Shown here: positions 1 through 8,838 of the stretch, one piece after another | How positions within the stretch are numbered: position 1 is the first letter of the stretch | How the letters are laid out: each line of letters opens with the position of its first letter | Assembly (NCBI RefSeq): GCF_040546585.1 | Contig: NZ_JBEPOC010000001.1 | Coordinates: 310,001-374,000 of the forward strand | Length of the DNA: 64,000 nt | Reading direction: 5' to 3' | DNA from: Marmoricola sp. OAE513 | GTDB taxonomy: Bacteria; Actinomycetota; Actinomycetes; Propionibacteriales; Nocardioidaceae | Position numbers and translations under genes: made by a program | Notes under the pieces: model-generated | Seen by the model: only the letters and a program-made list of their open reading frames with translations | The model's database searches: none | What the model was told of the DNA's origin: nothing

Positions 1-739
1 ACTCGATCTGGTCGGCGTACGTGTTCGGGGTGGACATCTCGACCGTGGCCGGCAGGTTGAGGATGATCTCGCGACCGGCCTCGGGCTGCCAGACGTCCGA
101 GACGGCTTCGCAGACCTCGAGCGCGAAGTCGGTCGGCGTCTGGGTGAAGATCTCCGGGCTGTACTGGTAGCCGAAGTCGGTGCCCTCCAGCAGCTGCTCG
201 GCGTACTTCATCACCCACTCGGTGCCGCGCGTGGCGATCCCGATGCACTCGGCCGGGCTCACCCCGAACACCACGCGCTGGAACAGTGGGGCGGTCGCGT
301 TGTAGAGGTGGACCGTCGCGTTCGGCGCACCGACCAGCGACGACACCGTCCGCTCGATCAGGTCCTCGCGGGCCTGGGTCAGCACCGAGACACGGACGTC
401 GTCAGGGATCTTGTCGCCCTCGATGATCTGGCGCACGAAGTCGAAGTCGGTCTGGCTCGCCGCCGGGAACCCGATCTCGATCTCCTTGTAGCCCAGCTTC
501 ACCAGCAGGTCGAACATCCGCAGCTTGCGCTCGGGGCTCATCGGGTCGATCAGCGCCTGGTTCCCGTCGCGCAGGTCGGTGGAGAGCCACCGCGGGGCGT
601 GCGTGATCTTAGTGTCCGGCCAGGTGCGGTCGGGGACGGTGACGGGCTCGAAGGCGGCGTACCGGTGCACCGGCATGCCGCTCGGCTGCTGCGTGTTGAC
701 GGTGCGGCTCAGGTGGATCGCCGGGTTGTTCTCAGTCAT
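1..739 (-). CDS. leuA: 2-isopropylmalate synthase, N-terminal part (3' end outside window)
   Basis: First committed step of leucine synthesis: condenses acetyl-CoA with 2-ketoisovalerate. About 246 N-terminal residues are visible. They include the DRxGNQ-type catalytic signature (RDGNQ at residues 57-61) and a 50-residue N-terminal extension, typical of the long actinobacterial LeuA form that carries a C-terminal leucine-binding regulatory domain, which lies outside the window here. The ATG at 739-737 gives MTENNPAIHL. The gene follows a leader-peptide attenuator (811-855), so expression is probably controlled by leucyl-tRNA supply as well as by feedback inhibition. Confidence 0.95.
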   Translation of the reverse strand, partial: MTENNPAIHLSRTVNTQQPSGMPVHRYAAFEPVTVPDRTWPDTKITHAPRWLSTDLRDGNQALIDPMSPERKLRMFDLLVKLGYKEIEIGFPAASQTDFDFVRQIIEGDKIPDDVRVSVLTQAREDLIERTVSSLVGAPNATVHLYNATAPLFQRVVFGVSPAECIGIATRGTEWVMKYAEQLLEGTDFGYQYSPEIFTQTPTDFALEVCEAVSDVWQPEAGREIILNLPATVEMSTPNTYADQIE

Positions 740-785
740 GGATCAATCTCTCGCTGTGAGGTGGGTGCCGGCGTACGCGAAGCCT

Positions 786-826
786 CCGCAGCGAGGGGGT
801 CCGACGTTCTTCAGACCTCGCTGCGG
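786..826 (-). promoter_or_regulatory. leuA leader hairpin (attenuator)
   Basis: A perfect 11-bp inverted repeat, CCGCAGCGAGG (786-796) and CCTCGCTGCGG (816-826), is separated by 19 bases. In the RNA the 5' arm overlaps the last codons of the leader peptide, so a ribosome stalled on the preceding Leu codons would leave the stem free to form or rearrange. There is no U-tract after it. Control of leuA translation is therefore as likely as transcription termination. Confidence 0.7.
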
Positions 827-855
827 CAGCGAAGAAGGAGCTGGCGCATCAACAT
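811..855 (-). CDS. leuA leader peptide, 14 aa, with three consecutive Leu codons
   Basis: A short reading frame upstream of leuA encodes MLMRQLLLRCRSEV and then stops. It has a run of three leucine codons (CTC CTT CTT) just before a strong hairpin, which is the layout of an attenuation or translational-control leader. A TATGCT -10 element lies at 870-865, nine bases before the ATG, so the transcript may start at or almost at the leader start codon. Leucine leader elements before leuA are known in Actinobacteria; that this one is functional is inference. Confidence 0.75.
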   Translation of the reverse strand: MLMRQLLLRCRSEV

Positions 856-893
856 GACCTGCTCAGCATAGCGTCTCGGGCAGACTGGCGCTC

Positions 894-1409
894 ATGCCCC
901 CGAGCACGCCCCACCTCCTGGTCGTCCACCACTCGCCGACGCCGACGCTCACGGCGCTGCGGGACCGCGTGGTCGCGGGTGCGCAGGACCCGGAGGTCAC
1001 GGGGGTCGAGGTCGTCGTCCGGAACGCCCTCGAGGTGACCGCGGACGACCTCCTGGCGGCGTCCGGCTACGTGCTCGGGACCAGCGCGAACTTCGGCTAC
1101 ATGTCCGGCGCCCTCAAGCACATGTTCGACTCGACCTTCCTGGCGGTCGGCGGAGCCCTGGACGACAGCGGTGCTGCCGGCGACGCGGCGGGGTCGACGG
1201 CCGGTTCGACAGCTGGGCGGCCGTTCGGTCTCTACGTGCACGGCCGGTACGACGTCACCGGTGCCGTCCGCTCGGTACTGGCGATCACGGGGGCGCTCGG
1301 CTGGAAGCAGGGTTACACGACGCTGGAGGTGCTCGGCGATCCCGGTGCCGACGACCTCGAGGCGGCGTACGTCCTGGGCGGTACGATCGCGGCCCTGTCG
1401 GCCGGCTGA
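894..1409 (+). CDS. Flavodoxin-like / NADPH-dependent FMN reductase family protein
   Basis: A 171-residue protein with a flavodoxin-fold start (LLVVHHSPTPT, an FMN phosphate-binding-type loop at residues 8-18) and the segment GTSANFGYMSGALKHMFD near residues 62-79, which resembles the FMN-contacting region of NADPH-dependent FMN reductases and WrbA-like flavodoxins. The substrate is unknown. It is divergent from leuA and 10 bases upstream of a lipoprotein gene. An Ala/Gly/Ser/Thr-rich stretch around residues 93-106 looks like a lineage-specific loop. Confidence 0.75.
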   Translation: MPPSTPHLLVVHHSPTPTLTALRDRVVAGAQDPEVTGVEVVVRNALEVTADDLLAASGYVLGTSANFGYMSGALKHMFDSTFLAVGGALDDSGAAGDAAGSTAGSTAGRPFGLYVHGRYDVTGAVRSVLAITGALGWKQGYTTLEVLGDPGADDLEAAYVLGGTIAALSAG

Positions 1410-1418
1410 GGAGGGACC

Positions 1419-2198
1419 GTGCGAGCCGTCGTCATCGGCGCCCTGGCGCTGTGCCTGCTGCCCCTGGTCGGGTGCGGCAGCGACGCAGCCCAGACCGCGT
1501 CCGACTCGAAGACCCCGCCCCGGGTCGGTGCCTGTCGTGACCTCAGCGCACGCGACCTGACCAGGGCCAGCAACGACGGGAAGCCGGTCGCCTGCGCGAA
1601 GGAGCACACGGCGCAGACCTTCCTCGTCGGCGAGCTCCCGAGGAGCACCGGAACCGCGTACGACGACAAGGGACACGCGGGGTACGTCTACGCCGCCTGC
1701 ACGAAGGCGTTCGGCTCCTACCTCGGCGCCGACGAGTCGATGGTGATGCGCTCCCGGCTCAGCTGGGCCTGGTTCCGCCCCTCCGAGCGTGGTTGGGACA
1801 AGGGGGCGCGATGGTTCCGCTGCGACGTCGTCGGAGGACCCCAGGACGCGACGTCGCTGCGGCCGCTGCCGGAAGAGGCCGAGGGCATGTTCGGCACCGA
1901 CCTGCCCGACGCCTGGTTCACGTGCGCCGACGGGGAGAGCGTCAGCACCGGTACGAAGGTGGCGTGCACGGAGCCGCACACCTGGCGTGCGGTGACCACG
2001 GTCAAGATCGGCCAGCCCGACGACGCCTACCCGGGCGACCGTCTGGCCGAGGTGCGCAGCCGCGACTACTGCAAGGACTCGGTGCGCGGTTGGCTCGGCT
2101 ATCCGCCGGACTTCGAGTTCGGCTACTCGTGGTTCCGCGAGGACCACTGGGACGGCGGCAACCGCCGCGCCGTCTGCTGGGCGAGGACGACCAAGTGA
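1419..2198 (+). CDS. Putative lipoprotein, septum formation-family-like (copy 1)
   Basis: A 259-residue exported protein. The signal peptide ends in a lipobox-like LVGC with the acceptor Cys at residue 19. The rest is Cys- and Trp-rich and contains WFRP...GARWFRCDVV, shared with the next gene. I match it tentatively to the actinobacterial septum formation family, whose members are membrane-attached and poorly characterised. The GTG start at 1419 is preceded by GAGGAGGG. The stop overlaps the GTG of the downstream paralogue, so the two are translationally coupled. Confidence 0.6.
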   Translation: MRAVVIGALALCLLPLVGCGSDAAQTASDSKTPPRVGACRDLSARDLTRASNDGKPVACAKEHTAQTFLVGELPRSTGTAYDDKGHAGYVYAACTKAFGSYLGADESMVMRSRLSWAWFRPSERGWDKGARWFRCDVVGGPQDATSLRPLPEEAEGMFGTDLPDAWFTCADGESVSTGTKVACTEPHTWRAVTTVKIGQPDDAYPGDRLAEVRSRDYCKDSVRGWLGYPPDFEFGYSWFREDHWDGGNRRAVCWARTTK

Positions 2199-3010
2199 GC
2201 GGCACACGCAGGCGAAGCGGGCTCGCGGCGCTGATCGCTGCCGGGCTCCTGCTCGCAGGGTGCGGCGGCGGGTCGGACGAGAAGCGCTCGGACCCCGAGG
2301 CGCCCGCTGCCGTGGTGCCCGCGGCCGCACCCGACGTCGGCGCCTGCTACGACATCGACGTCGCTGCCGCTCTCGAGCTCAGCAGCAGCGCACCGGCGGT
2401 GCCGTGCTCGGGACGGCACACGTCGGTGACGGTGTCGGTCGGCACGTTGGACCCGGTGGCAGACGGGCACCTGCTTGCCATCGACTCGACCCGGCTGCAG
2501 CGCCAGGTGGCGAACCGGTGCCGCGCGAAGGTCGACGCGCACGTCGGGGGCAGCGCGGAGACCCGACGGTTGAGCCGGGTCCAGGCCGTGTGGTTCTCCC
2601 CCACGTTGAAGCAGTTCGACACCGGTGCTCGCTGGTTCCGCTGCGACCTGGTGATCGCGGACGGGGCGACCACGTTCGCCCGTCTCCCGGCGAGGACGAA
2701 GGGGCTGCTCGCCAGCGCCTCCGCGTTGAACCGGTACGGCACCTGCGGGACCGCCGCTCCGGGCTCACCTGACTTCACCCGTGTCTCGTGCGCGGCCAAG
2801 CACTCCTGGCGCGCCCGGGCCTCGATCAACCTGCCGGCCGGTGCGGTCTATCTCGGCAAGGCCGCCGGGAAGGCGGCGGACTCCGCGTGCCGCGACATCG
2901 ACGCGCGTCGCGAGACGAACCTGACCAAGCTGCGCTGGAGCTTCGAGTGGCCGACCCGAGCCCAGTGGAGCAACGGGCAGCGGTACGGATTGTGCTGGAC
3001 GCCCGACTGA
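2195..3010 (+). CDS. Putative lipoprotein, septum formation-family-like (copy 2)
   Basis: A 271-residue paralogue of the preceding gene. The GTG at 2195 overlaps the upstream TGA (GTGA). The signal sequence ends in LLAGC with the lipid-acceptor Cys at residue 23. The core again has VWFSP...GARWFRCDLV and paired cysteines, so the pair probably arose by tandem duplication. An upstream in-frame extension to 1793 exists but would run antiparallel to good coding sequence in copy 1, so it was not used. The specific function is unknown. Confidence 0.6.
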   Translation: MSGTRRRSGLAALIAAGLLLAGCGGGSDEKRSDPEAPAAVVPAAAPDVGACYDIDVAAALELSSSAPAVPCSGRHTSVTVSVGTLDPVADGHLLAIDSTRLQRQVANRCRAKVDAHVGGSAETRRLSRVQAVWFSPTLKQFDTGARWFRCDLVIADGATTFARLPARTKGLLASASALNRYGTCGTAAPGSPDFTRVSCAAKHSWRARASINLPAGAVYLGKAAGKAADSACRDIDARRETNLTKLRWSFEWPTRAQWSNGQRYGLCWTPD

Positions 3011-3073
3011 GCGCCGGGTTCACCAGGTTTCGAGGCGCCCGCCAGCGCGGCCGCACCTCAACCAGCCGGCGTG

Positions 3074-3835
3074 CTACCGAACCGGGTGTCCTGCTTCGCG
3101 CAGGGTGTCCTTCACGTCGCCGATCCGCAGCGTCCCGAAGTGGAACACCGTGGCCGCGAGCACCGCGTCGGCGCCGGCCTCGACCGCCGGCGCGAAGTGC
3201 TCGAGCGCACCGGCGCCACCGCTGGCGATCACCGGGATGTTCACCGCGGCCCGGACCAGCCGCAGCAGCTCGAGGTCGAAGCCGTCCTGGGTGCCGTCGG
3301 CGTCCATCGCGTTGAGCAGGATCTCGCCCGCGCCGAGTGCGGCGGCCTCGACGGCCCACGCGACGGCGTCCTTGCCGGCCGACTGCCGGCCGCCGTGCGT
3401 GGTCACCTCGAACCCGGAGTCCGTGCCCGCCGCCCGGCGGGCGTCGACCGAGAGCACCAGGACCTGGTTGCCGAAGCGGTCGGCGACCTCGGCGACCAGC
3501 TCGGGGCGACGCAGCGCGGCGGTGTTCATCGCGACCTTGTCCGCACCCGCACGCAGCAGCCGGTCGACGTCCTCCACGCTGCTCACACCGCCGCCGACGG
3601 TCAGCGGGATGAACACCTGCTCGGCCGTGCGGGAGACGATCTCCATCGTGGTCGCCCGGCCCTCGTGCGAGGCCGAGATGTCGAGGAACGTGAGCTCGTC
3701 GGCGCCCTCGGCGTCGTACACCTTGGCCAGCTCGACGGGGTCCCCGGCGTCGCGGAGCTCCTGGAAGTTGATGCCCTTGACCACCCGGCCGCCGTCGACG
3801 TCCAGGCACGGGATCACGCGCACCGCCAGGCTCAC
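3074..3835 (-). CDS. hisF: Imidazole glycerol phosphate synthase, cyclase subunit HisF
   Basis: The cyclase half of IGP synthase. With HisH-derived ammonia it converts PRFAR to imidazole glycerol phosphate and AICAR. It is a 253-residue (beta/alpha)8 barrel with the two catalytic aspartates at D12 (CLDVDGG) and D131 (SVDARR). The GTG at 3835 overlaps the hisA stop, giving a coupled start. It is the last gene of the his operon; no hisI follows inside the window, and the next gene is convergent. Confidence 0.96.
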   Translation of the reverse strand: MSLAVRVIPCLDVDGGRVVKGINFQELRDAGDPVELAKVYDAEGADELTFLDISASHEGRATTMEIVSRTAEQVFIPLTVGGGVSSVEDVDRLLRAGADKVAMNTAALRRPELVAEVADRFGNQVLVLSVDARRAAGTDSGFEVTTHGGRQSAGKDAVAWAVEAAALGAGEILLNAMDADGTQDGFDLELLRLVRAAVNIPVIASGGAGALEHFAPAVEAGADAVLAATVFHFGTLRIGDVKDTLREAGHPVR

Positions 3836-4587
3836 GAGCCGAACCGCTCCGGCCAGGTGAGGCGCAGCGCGTCCTCCAGCGTGAAGCGGCCCTCGTACAG
3901 CGCGGTGCCGATGATGGCGCCCTCGACGCCGATCGGGACCAGGTCCATCAGCGCCTCGAGGTCGTGCAGCTCGGTCACCCCGCCCGAGGCGACCAGCGGC
4001 CGGTCGGTGACGGCGCTGACGTCCTTGAGCAGCTGCAGGTTGGGCCCCTGCAGCATGCCGTCCTTGTTCACGTCGGTGACGACGTACCGGGCGCAGCCCT
4101 CGGAGTCCAGCCGGGTCAGCACCTCGTAGAGGTCTCCTCCGTCCCGCGTCCAGCCACGGGCCGCCAGAGTGGTGCCGCGGACGTCGAGGCCGATGGCGAC
4201 CCGGTCGCCGTGCGACGCGATCGCCTTGGCGCACCACTCCGGCTGCTCGAGCGCGGCCGTGCCGATGTTGACCCGGCGGCAGCCGGTCGCCATCGCCGCC
4301 TCCAGCGACTCGTCGTCGCGGATGCCGCCGCTCATCTCCACCATGATGTCCAGCCGGCCGACGATCTCGGCCTGCAGCTCGCGGTTGTTGCCCCGCCCGA
4401 AGGCGGCGTCGAGGTCGACCAGGTGCAGCCACTCCGCGCCAGCCTCCTGCCAGCGCAGAGCCGCCTCGATCGGGTCACCGAAGCGCTTCTCCGAGCCGGC
4501 GACGCCCTGCACCAGCTGGACGGCCTGGCCGTCGGCGATGTCGACGGCGGGCAGCAGCTCGAGGTGGGGGGTCGAGGACTTGTTCAC
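3832..4587 (-). CDS. hisA: Phosphoribosyl isomerase HisA (possibly bifunctional PriA)
   Basis: Isomerises ProFAR to PRFAR in histidine synthesis. It is a 251-residue TIM barrel with D16 in the N-terminal [11 protein letters not shown] motif. In many actinobacteria the homologue (PriA) also performs the TrpF reaction of tryptophan synthesis; that is likely here but not shown by the sequence. I chose the GTG at 4587 because GGAG lies six bases upstream; an in-frame GTG at 4620 has no ribosome-binding site. It overlaps hisF by four bases. Confidence 0.93.
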   Translation of the reverse strand: MNKSSTPHLELLPAVDIADGQAVQLVQGVAGSEKRFGDPIEAALRWQEAGAEWLHLVDLDAAFGRGNNRELQAEIVGRLDIMVEMSGGIRDDESLEAAMATGCRRVNIGTAALEQPEWCAKAIASHGDRVAIGLDVRGTTLAARGWTRDGGDLYEVLTRLDSEGCARYVVTDVNKDGMLQGPNLQLLKDVSAVTDRPLVASGGVTELHDLEALMDLVPIGVEGAIIGTALYEGRFTLEDALRLTWPERFGS

Positions 4588-4621
4588 GGGGTGCTCCAGT
4601 CGGGTGGGTGGGTCGATCACA

Positions 4622-4957
4622 TCAGAGGGCGAACACGGCCAGCACCGGGAAGGCGAAGACAGCGATCACGAAAGCTGCCAGCCGGGCCTGCCAGTCAGGG
4701 CGCGCGAACCAGGTGAAGACCTGGACCGCGAGCAGCAGCATCAGGATGACGCGCAGCCGGGTACGGCGCTTGTTCGCGAGTGCACCCGTCTGCTTGCCGG
4801 TCTCCCCGCGCGGGGAGAACGGGCCGAGCCGTCGCTGCCAGGCGGCCTTGCGGGCACGCTTGCGTGCGACCTTCGCCTCCGCGACAGCGCGGGCCTCCGC
4901 CCGGGCGGCGGCCTCGGCCTCGCGGACCTCGCGCCGCCGGGCCCGCTCCTTGCTCAC
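4622..4957 (-). CDS. Small basic membrane protein within the his operon
   Basis: A 111-residue protein not assigned to a named family. The N-terminal half (residues 1-45) is an Arg/Ala/Glu-rich, probably coiled helix. After a linker, the C-terminal half has two hydrophobic segments, about residues 69-85 and 92-111, separated by FARPDWQAR. It lies 7 bases after hisH and 34 before hisA on the same strand, so it is co-transcribed with histidine genes. Nothing in it suggests a biosynthetic role; a positively charged membrane anchor is all that can be said. Confidence 0.7.
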   Translation of the reverse strand: MSKERARRREVREAEAAARAEARAVAEAKVARKRARKAAWQRRLGPFSPRGETGKQTGALANKRRTRLRVILMLLLAVQVFTWFARPDWQARLAAFVIAVFAFPVLAVFAL

Positions 4958-4964
4958 AGCGGAC

Positions 4965-5609
4965 TCACGATGCTGTCCGCAGCGAGCCCACCCAGTTGGC
5001 GAGCAGCCGGGCGCCGGCGTCGCCGGACTTCTCGGGGTGGAACTGGGTCGCGCACAGCGCGCCGTTCTCGACAGCCGCGACGAACCGGTCGCCGCCGTGC
5101 TCGGACCAGGTCACCAGGGGCGCCCGGGTGCGGTCGTTGGTCACCAGCGACCAGTCGCGCACCCCGTAGGAGTGCACGAAGTAGAACCTCTCCCCGGTGA
5201 CGCCCTCGAACAGCACGGTGCCCTCGGGCACCTCGACCGTGTTCCAGCCCATGTGCGGGACGACCGGAGCCTGCAGCTGCTCGACGGTCCCCGGCCACTC
5301 GCCGCAGCCCTCGGACGTCACGCCGTGCTCGACGCCGATCTCGAAGAGCACCTGCATACCCACGCAGATGCCCAGCACCGGACGGCCGCCTGAGAGGCGG
5401 CGCCCGATGATCTCCGGGCCCTTGACCCCGCGGAGGCCCTCCATGCACGCGGCGTACGCACCGACGCCGGGCACGACGAGTCCGTCGGCGTCCAGCGCGG
5501 CCTGCTTGTCCGAGGTGAGCGTGACCTCGGCACCCGCGCGCTCGAGAGCGCGCACGGCGGAGCGGAGGTTGCCTGATCCGTAGTCCAGGACAACGACGTG
5601 AGGGGCCAC
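4965..5609 (-). CDS. hisH: Imidazole glycerol phosphate synthase, glutamine amidotransferase subunit HisH
   Basis: Class I glutaminase that feeds ammonia to HisF. It has 214 residues, with the triad visible as C82 (GICVGMQ), H191 and E193 (FHPEKSGD). The GTG start at 5609 lies two bases after the hisB stop and is supported by the conserved [15 protein letters not shown] beginning. hisF is three genes downstream in the same operon, consistent with a HisFH heterodimer. Confidence 0.96.
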   Translation of the reverse strand: MAPHVVVLDYGSGNLRSAVRALERAGAEVTLTSDKQAALDADGLVVPGVGAYAACMEGLRGVKGPEIIGRRLSGGRPVLGICVGMQVLFEIGVEHGVTSEGCGEWPGTVEQLQAPVVPHMGWNTVEVPEGTVLFEGVTGERFYFVHSYGVRDWSLVTNDRTRAPLVTWSEHGGDRFVAAVENGALCATQFHPEKSGDAGARLLANWVGSLRTAS

Positions 5610-5611
5610 GG

Positions 5612-6211
5612 TCAGAGGGTTCCCTTGGTGGACGGCACGCCGGTCTCGCGCGGGTCGAAGGCGACCGCGTCGCGCAGCGCCCGGGCGACGGCCTTGAACT
5701 GCGTCTCGACGATGTGGTGCGGGTCGCGACCGCCGAGCACCCGCACGTGCAGGCCGAGGCTCGCGTGGTGCGCGAGCGTCTCGAAGACGTGCCGGGTCAG
5801 CGACCCGAGGTAGGCGTCGCCGATGAGCACGAACTGCTGCCCCTCGGGCTCGCCGGTGTGCACGCAGTACGGGCGCCCGGAGACGTCGACGGCGCACTGG
5901 ACCAAGGCCTCGTCGAGGGGCACCAGGGAGTCCCCGAAGCGACGGATTCCGGACTTGTCGCCGAGCGCCTGCTTGAGGGCGTCGCCGAGCACGATCGCGG
6001 TGTCCTCGACGGTGTGGTGGGCGTCGATGTGGGTGTCACCCTCGGTCTGCACGGTGAGGTCGAACAGCGCGTGCCGCCCGAACGCGGTGAGCATGTGGTC
6101 GTAGAAACCGACCCCGGTCGAGATGTCGGTCCGGCCGCTCCCGTCGAGGTCTAGCTCGACGAGGACCTTCGACTCCTTGGTCTCGCGCTCCAGGCGCACC
6201 TTGCGGCTCAT
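5612..6211 (-). CDS. hisB: Imidazoleglycerol-phosphate dehydratase
   Basis: Dehydrates imidazole glycerol phosphate to imidazole acetol phosphate. It is the monofunctional 199-residue form with no phosphatase domain, as usual in actinobacteria. The paired metal-binding HHTVED and HHIVE motifs are present. The ATG at 6211 overlaps the hisC stop (ATGA). Reading frames extending further upstream run inside hisC and were discarded. Confidence 0.97.
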   Translation of the reverse strand: MSRKVRLERETKESKVLVELDLDGSGRTDISTGVGFYDHMLTAFGRHALFDLTVQTEGDTHIDAHHTVEDTAIVLGDALKQALGDKSGIRRFGDSLVPLDEALVQCAVDVSGRPYCVHTGEPEGQQFVLIGDAYLGSLTRHVFETLAHHASLGLHVRVLGGRDPHHIVETQFKAVARALRDAVAFDPRETGVPSTKGTL

Positions 6212-7317
6212 GTCAGTTCCGTCTCTTTCCGCATCACTGTCAAAGTCTCGGTGAGGGCGTCCTTGAACGCCATCATCTCGGCAGCGGTACCGATCGAGAC
6301 CCGCAGCCATCCGTCGGGACCAGTCTCCCGTATGAGCACTCCCCGATCGAGCAGGCCCTGCCACACCGCATGCCGGTCCTCGAAGAGCCCGAACAGGCAG
6401 AAGTTCGCATCGGAGTCCGCGACCGCGTGCCCCTGTGCCCGCAGCCACTCCACCGTGCTGTCCCGCTCGGCGCGCAGCTCGGCCACCTTGGCCAGCAGCT
6501 CGTCGGCGTGCCGCAGGGCCGCGTTCGCCGTCGCCTGGGTCACCGCGGAGAGGTGGTAGGGCAGCCGGACCACACGCAGCGCGTCGCAGATCTCCGGCGC
6601 GGCCGCGAGGTAGCCGAGGCGCGCGCCGGCCAGGGCGAACGCCTTGCTCATCGTGCGGGTGACCACCAGGTTCCGGTACGACGGCAGCAGCTCGAGCGCG
6701 GAGGGGACGCCCTCGCGCCGGAACTCGCCGTACGCCTCGTCGATGACGACGATGCCTCCGGGCAGCAGGTCGCACAGCTTCCCGATCACCTCGTGCGGCA
6801 GCGCCGTCCCGGTGGGGTTGTTCGGGGACGGCAGCAGCACCACGGCCGGGGCGTGCTCGGCGATCAGGGCGGCGGCGTGGTCGAGGTCGAAGGAGAAGTC
6901 CTCGTGACGGCGACCCGCGACCCAGGTCGTGCTCGTGTCACGCGCGTACTCCGGGTACATCGAGTACGTCGGCGCGAACGAGACGGCCGTCCGACCAGGC
7001 CCGCCGAACGCCTGGAGCACCTGCAGCATGATCTCGTTCGAACCGTTGGCCGCCCAGATCTGGTCCGCCGAGAGCCCGGAGCCGCCCGAACCGTTCAGGT
7101 AGGCCGCCAGCCCCTCGCGGAGCTCGGTGAACTCCCGGTCGGGGTAGCGGTTCAGCGTCGTCGCAGCAGCGGCCACCGCGGCGGCAATGTCCGCCACGGT
7201 CTCGGCCGAGGGGCCGTAGGGGTTCTCGTTGACGTTGAGCTGCACGGGCACGTCGAGCTGCGGCGCGCCGTACGGCTCGACGCCCCGGAGCTCCTCGCGC
7301 AGGGGCGGGAAGGTCAC
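6208..7317 (-). CDS. hisC: Histidinol-phosphate aminotransferase
   Basis: A PLP-dependent fold-type I aminotransferase converting imidazole acetol phosphate to histidinol phosphate. It has 369 residues with the PLP lysine at K225 ([15 protein letters not shown]), the [10 protein letters not shown] substrate motif near residue 30 and the VIDEAYGEF strand. The GTG at 7317 overlaps the true hisD stop (7316-7314). Because of the frameshift in hisD, this frame is also open upstream all the way to the hisD start; that fusion is treated as an artefact. Confidence 0.96.
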   Translation of the reverse strand: MTFPPLREELRGVEPYGAPQLDVPVQLNVNENPYGPSAETVADIAAAVAAAATTLNRYPDREFTELREGLAAYLNGSGGSGLSADQIWAANGSNEIMLQVLQAFGGPGRTAVSFAPTYSMYPEYARDTSTTWVAGRRHEDFSFDLDHAAALIAEHAPAVVLLPSPNNPTGTALPHEVIGKLCDLLPGGIVVIDEAYGEFRREGVPSALELLPSYRNLVVTRTMSKAFALAGARLGYLAAAPEICDALRVVRLPYHLSAVTQATANAALRHADELLAKVAELRAERDSTVEWLRAQGHAVADSDANFCLFGLFEDRHAVWQGLLDRGVLIRETGPDGWLRVSIGTAAEMMAFKDALTETLTVMRKETELT

Positions 7318-8649
7318 GGCTGACTGCCCTCGATGTCGTCCAGCCGCACCCGCACCGCGGTGCCGTGGCCGGGGAGGTCCTCGGCGTCGGCCAGTGTCAT
7401 CACGTGGCCGCCCACCTCGGCGAGGGCCTCGGCCGAGTACTCGATGACGTGCACGGCGCGCACGAAGGCCCTGACCGAGAGACCCGAGGAGTGGCACGCG
7501 CACCCCGGCCGTCGGCAGGACGTGGTTGGACCCGGCGCAGTAGTCACCGAGCGAGACCGGCGCGTACGCGCCGACGAACACCGCGCCGGCGTTGCGCACC
7601 CGGGCAGCCACCGCGGCAGCATCCGCGGTGTGGATCTCGAGGTGCTCGGCGGCGTAGGCGTTGACGACGTCGAGCCCCTGGTCGACGTCGTCCACCAGGA
7701 CGATGCCGGACTGCTCGCCCGTCAGTGCGGTGCGGATCCGCTCGACGTGCTTGGTCGCGGGGACCTGCTTGTCGAGCTCTGCCTCGACCTCGTCGGCCAG
7801 GCGCAGCGAGTCGGTGACCAGCACCGAGCCGGCCATCGGGTCGTGCTCGGCCTGGCTGATCAGGTCCGCGGCGACGTACGCCGCGTCGGCGGTGTCGTCG
7901 GCCAGGATCGCGATCTCGGTCGGACCCGCCTCGGAGTCGATGCCGACGACGCCCTTGAGGAGCCGCTTGGCGGAGACGGTGTAGATGTTGCCGGGACCGG
8001 TGACCAGATCGACCTTGCGGCACGGACCGGCGCCGTAGGCCAGCATGGCGATCGCCTGGGCGCCGCCGACCGCGTACACCTCGGTGATCCCGAGCAGGGC
8101 GCACGCGGCCAGGATGGTCGGGTGCGGGAGCCCGCCGTGGTCCTTCTGCGGCGAGCTGGTCAACGCGATCGAGCGGACGCCGGCGACCTGGGCCGGGACG
8201 ACGTTCATGACCACGCTGGAGACCAGCGGCGCCACGCCGCCGGGGACGTAGAGACCGACGCGGTCGACCGGGATCATCCGCTGGGTCACCCGGGCACCCG
8301 GACCGAGGTCGGTGACCACGTCGGCCTCCAGCTCGGCCTCGCAGGTGGCCCGGAGGCGGCGGATCGACTCCTCGAGCCCGGCGCGCACGGCGGGGTCCAG
8401 AGCCTCGAGAGCAGCGGTGATGACCTGGGGAGGAACCGCGATGTCGGTGCCGGTCACGCCGTCGAACCTGGCCGAGTACTCCAGGATCGCCTCGACCCCG
8501 CGGTCTCGGACGTCGTCGCAGATCGGGCGCACGACGTGCAGCGCGGACTCGACGTCGAAGTCAGCCCGCGGCACCAACGTCGTGTAGTCCGGCGACTCTG
8601 CGTCCGGGGACGACGCAGCGGCGCCCCTCAGATCGATCCTGCGCAACAT
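7314..8649 (-). pseudogene. hisD: Histidinol dehydrogenase, frameshifted by one extra G
   Basis: Two-step NAD-dependent oxidation of histidinol to histidine. The reading frame matches HisD from MLRRIDLRG through SNHVLPTAG, then jumps frame. [24 protein letters not shown] and the remaining C-terminus, including the probable zinc-ligand His in LPGHGTAV, continue one frame away. One G too many in a GGGG run (plus-strand CCCC, 7503-7506) explains it. Removing one base gives 444 residues, normal for the family. A TAGAAT -10 seven bases before ATG 8649 supports this start. Confidence 0.9.
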
Positions 8650-8656
8650 GCGTCCC

Positions 8657-8662
8657 ATTCTA
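8657..8662 (-). promoter_or_regulatory. -10 element of the his operon (leaderless)
   Basis: TAGAAT on the minus strand ends seven bases before the hisD ATG (8649), so transcription probably begins at the start codon. This argues for ATG 8649 over the in-frame ATG at 8658, which lies inside the -10. Confidence 0.6.
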
Positions 8663-8716
8663 GGGAGGCCCGCCGCACGACTCCGACCGGATTTCACCGC
8701 TCGGTCACGGGACGGC

Positions 8717-8838
8717 GCCACGAGCGAGCTCGGGCGCTCGCTAGGCTCCGAACGTGATCCTCGCTTCACTCCTCAACGTTTCGTCGCCCACTCGGCCACG
8801 AGCAAGCTCGGGCGCTCGCTAGGCTCCGAACGTGATCA
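8717..8838 (+). repeat. 43-bp direct repeat, two copies 78 bp apart, carrying a promoter and start codon
   Basis: Copy 1 (8717-8760) and copy 2 (8795-8838) share about 43 bases with a single mismatch. Each contains TAGGCT followed by CCGAAC and then GTGATC. In copy 2 this is the -10 and start codon of the LON-domain gene. In copy 1 the GTG at 8754 opens a 22-codon frame that stops at 8822. It looks like a local tandem duplication of the promoter-start region. Confidence 0.75.

Noticed and set aside
849-2330. 493-codon minus-strand frame over the flavodoxin-like and lipoprotein genes
   Set aside because: Arg- and Val-rich shadow; the plus-strand proteins have signal peptides and family motifs.
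6208-8769. Single HisD-HisC fusion protein
   Set aside because: The fusion depends on a one-base frameshift; the true HisD C-terminus and its stop overlapping the hisC GTG are present in the neighbouring frame.
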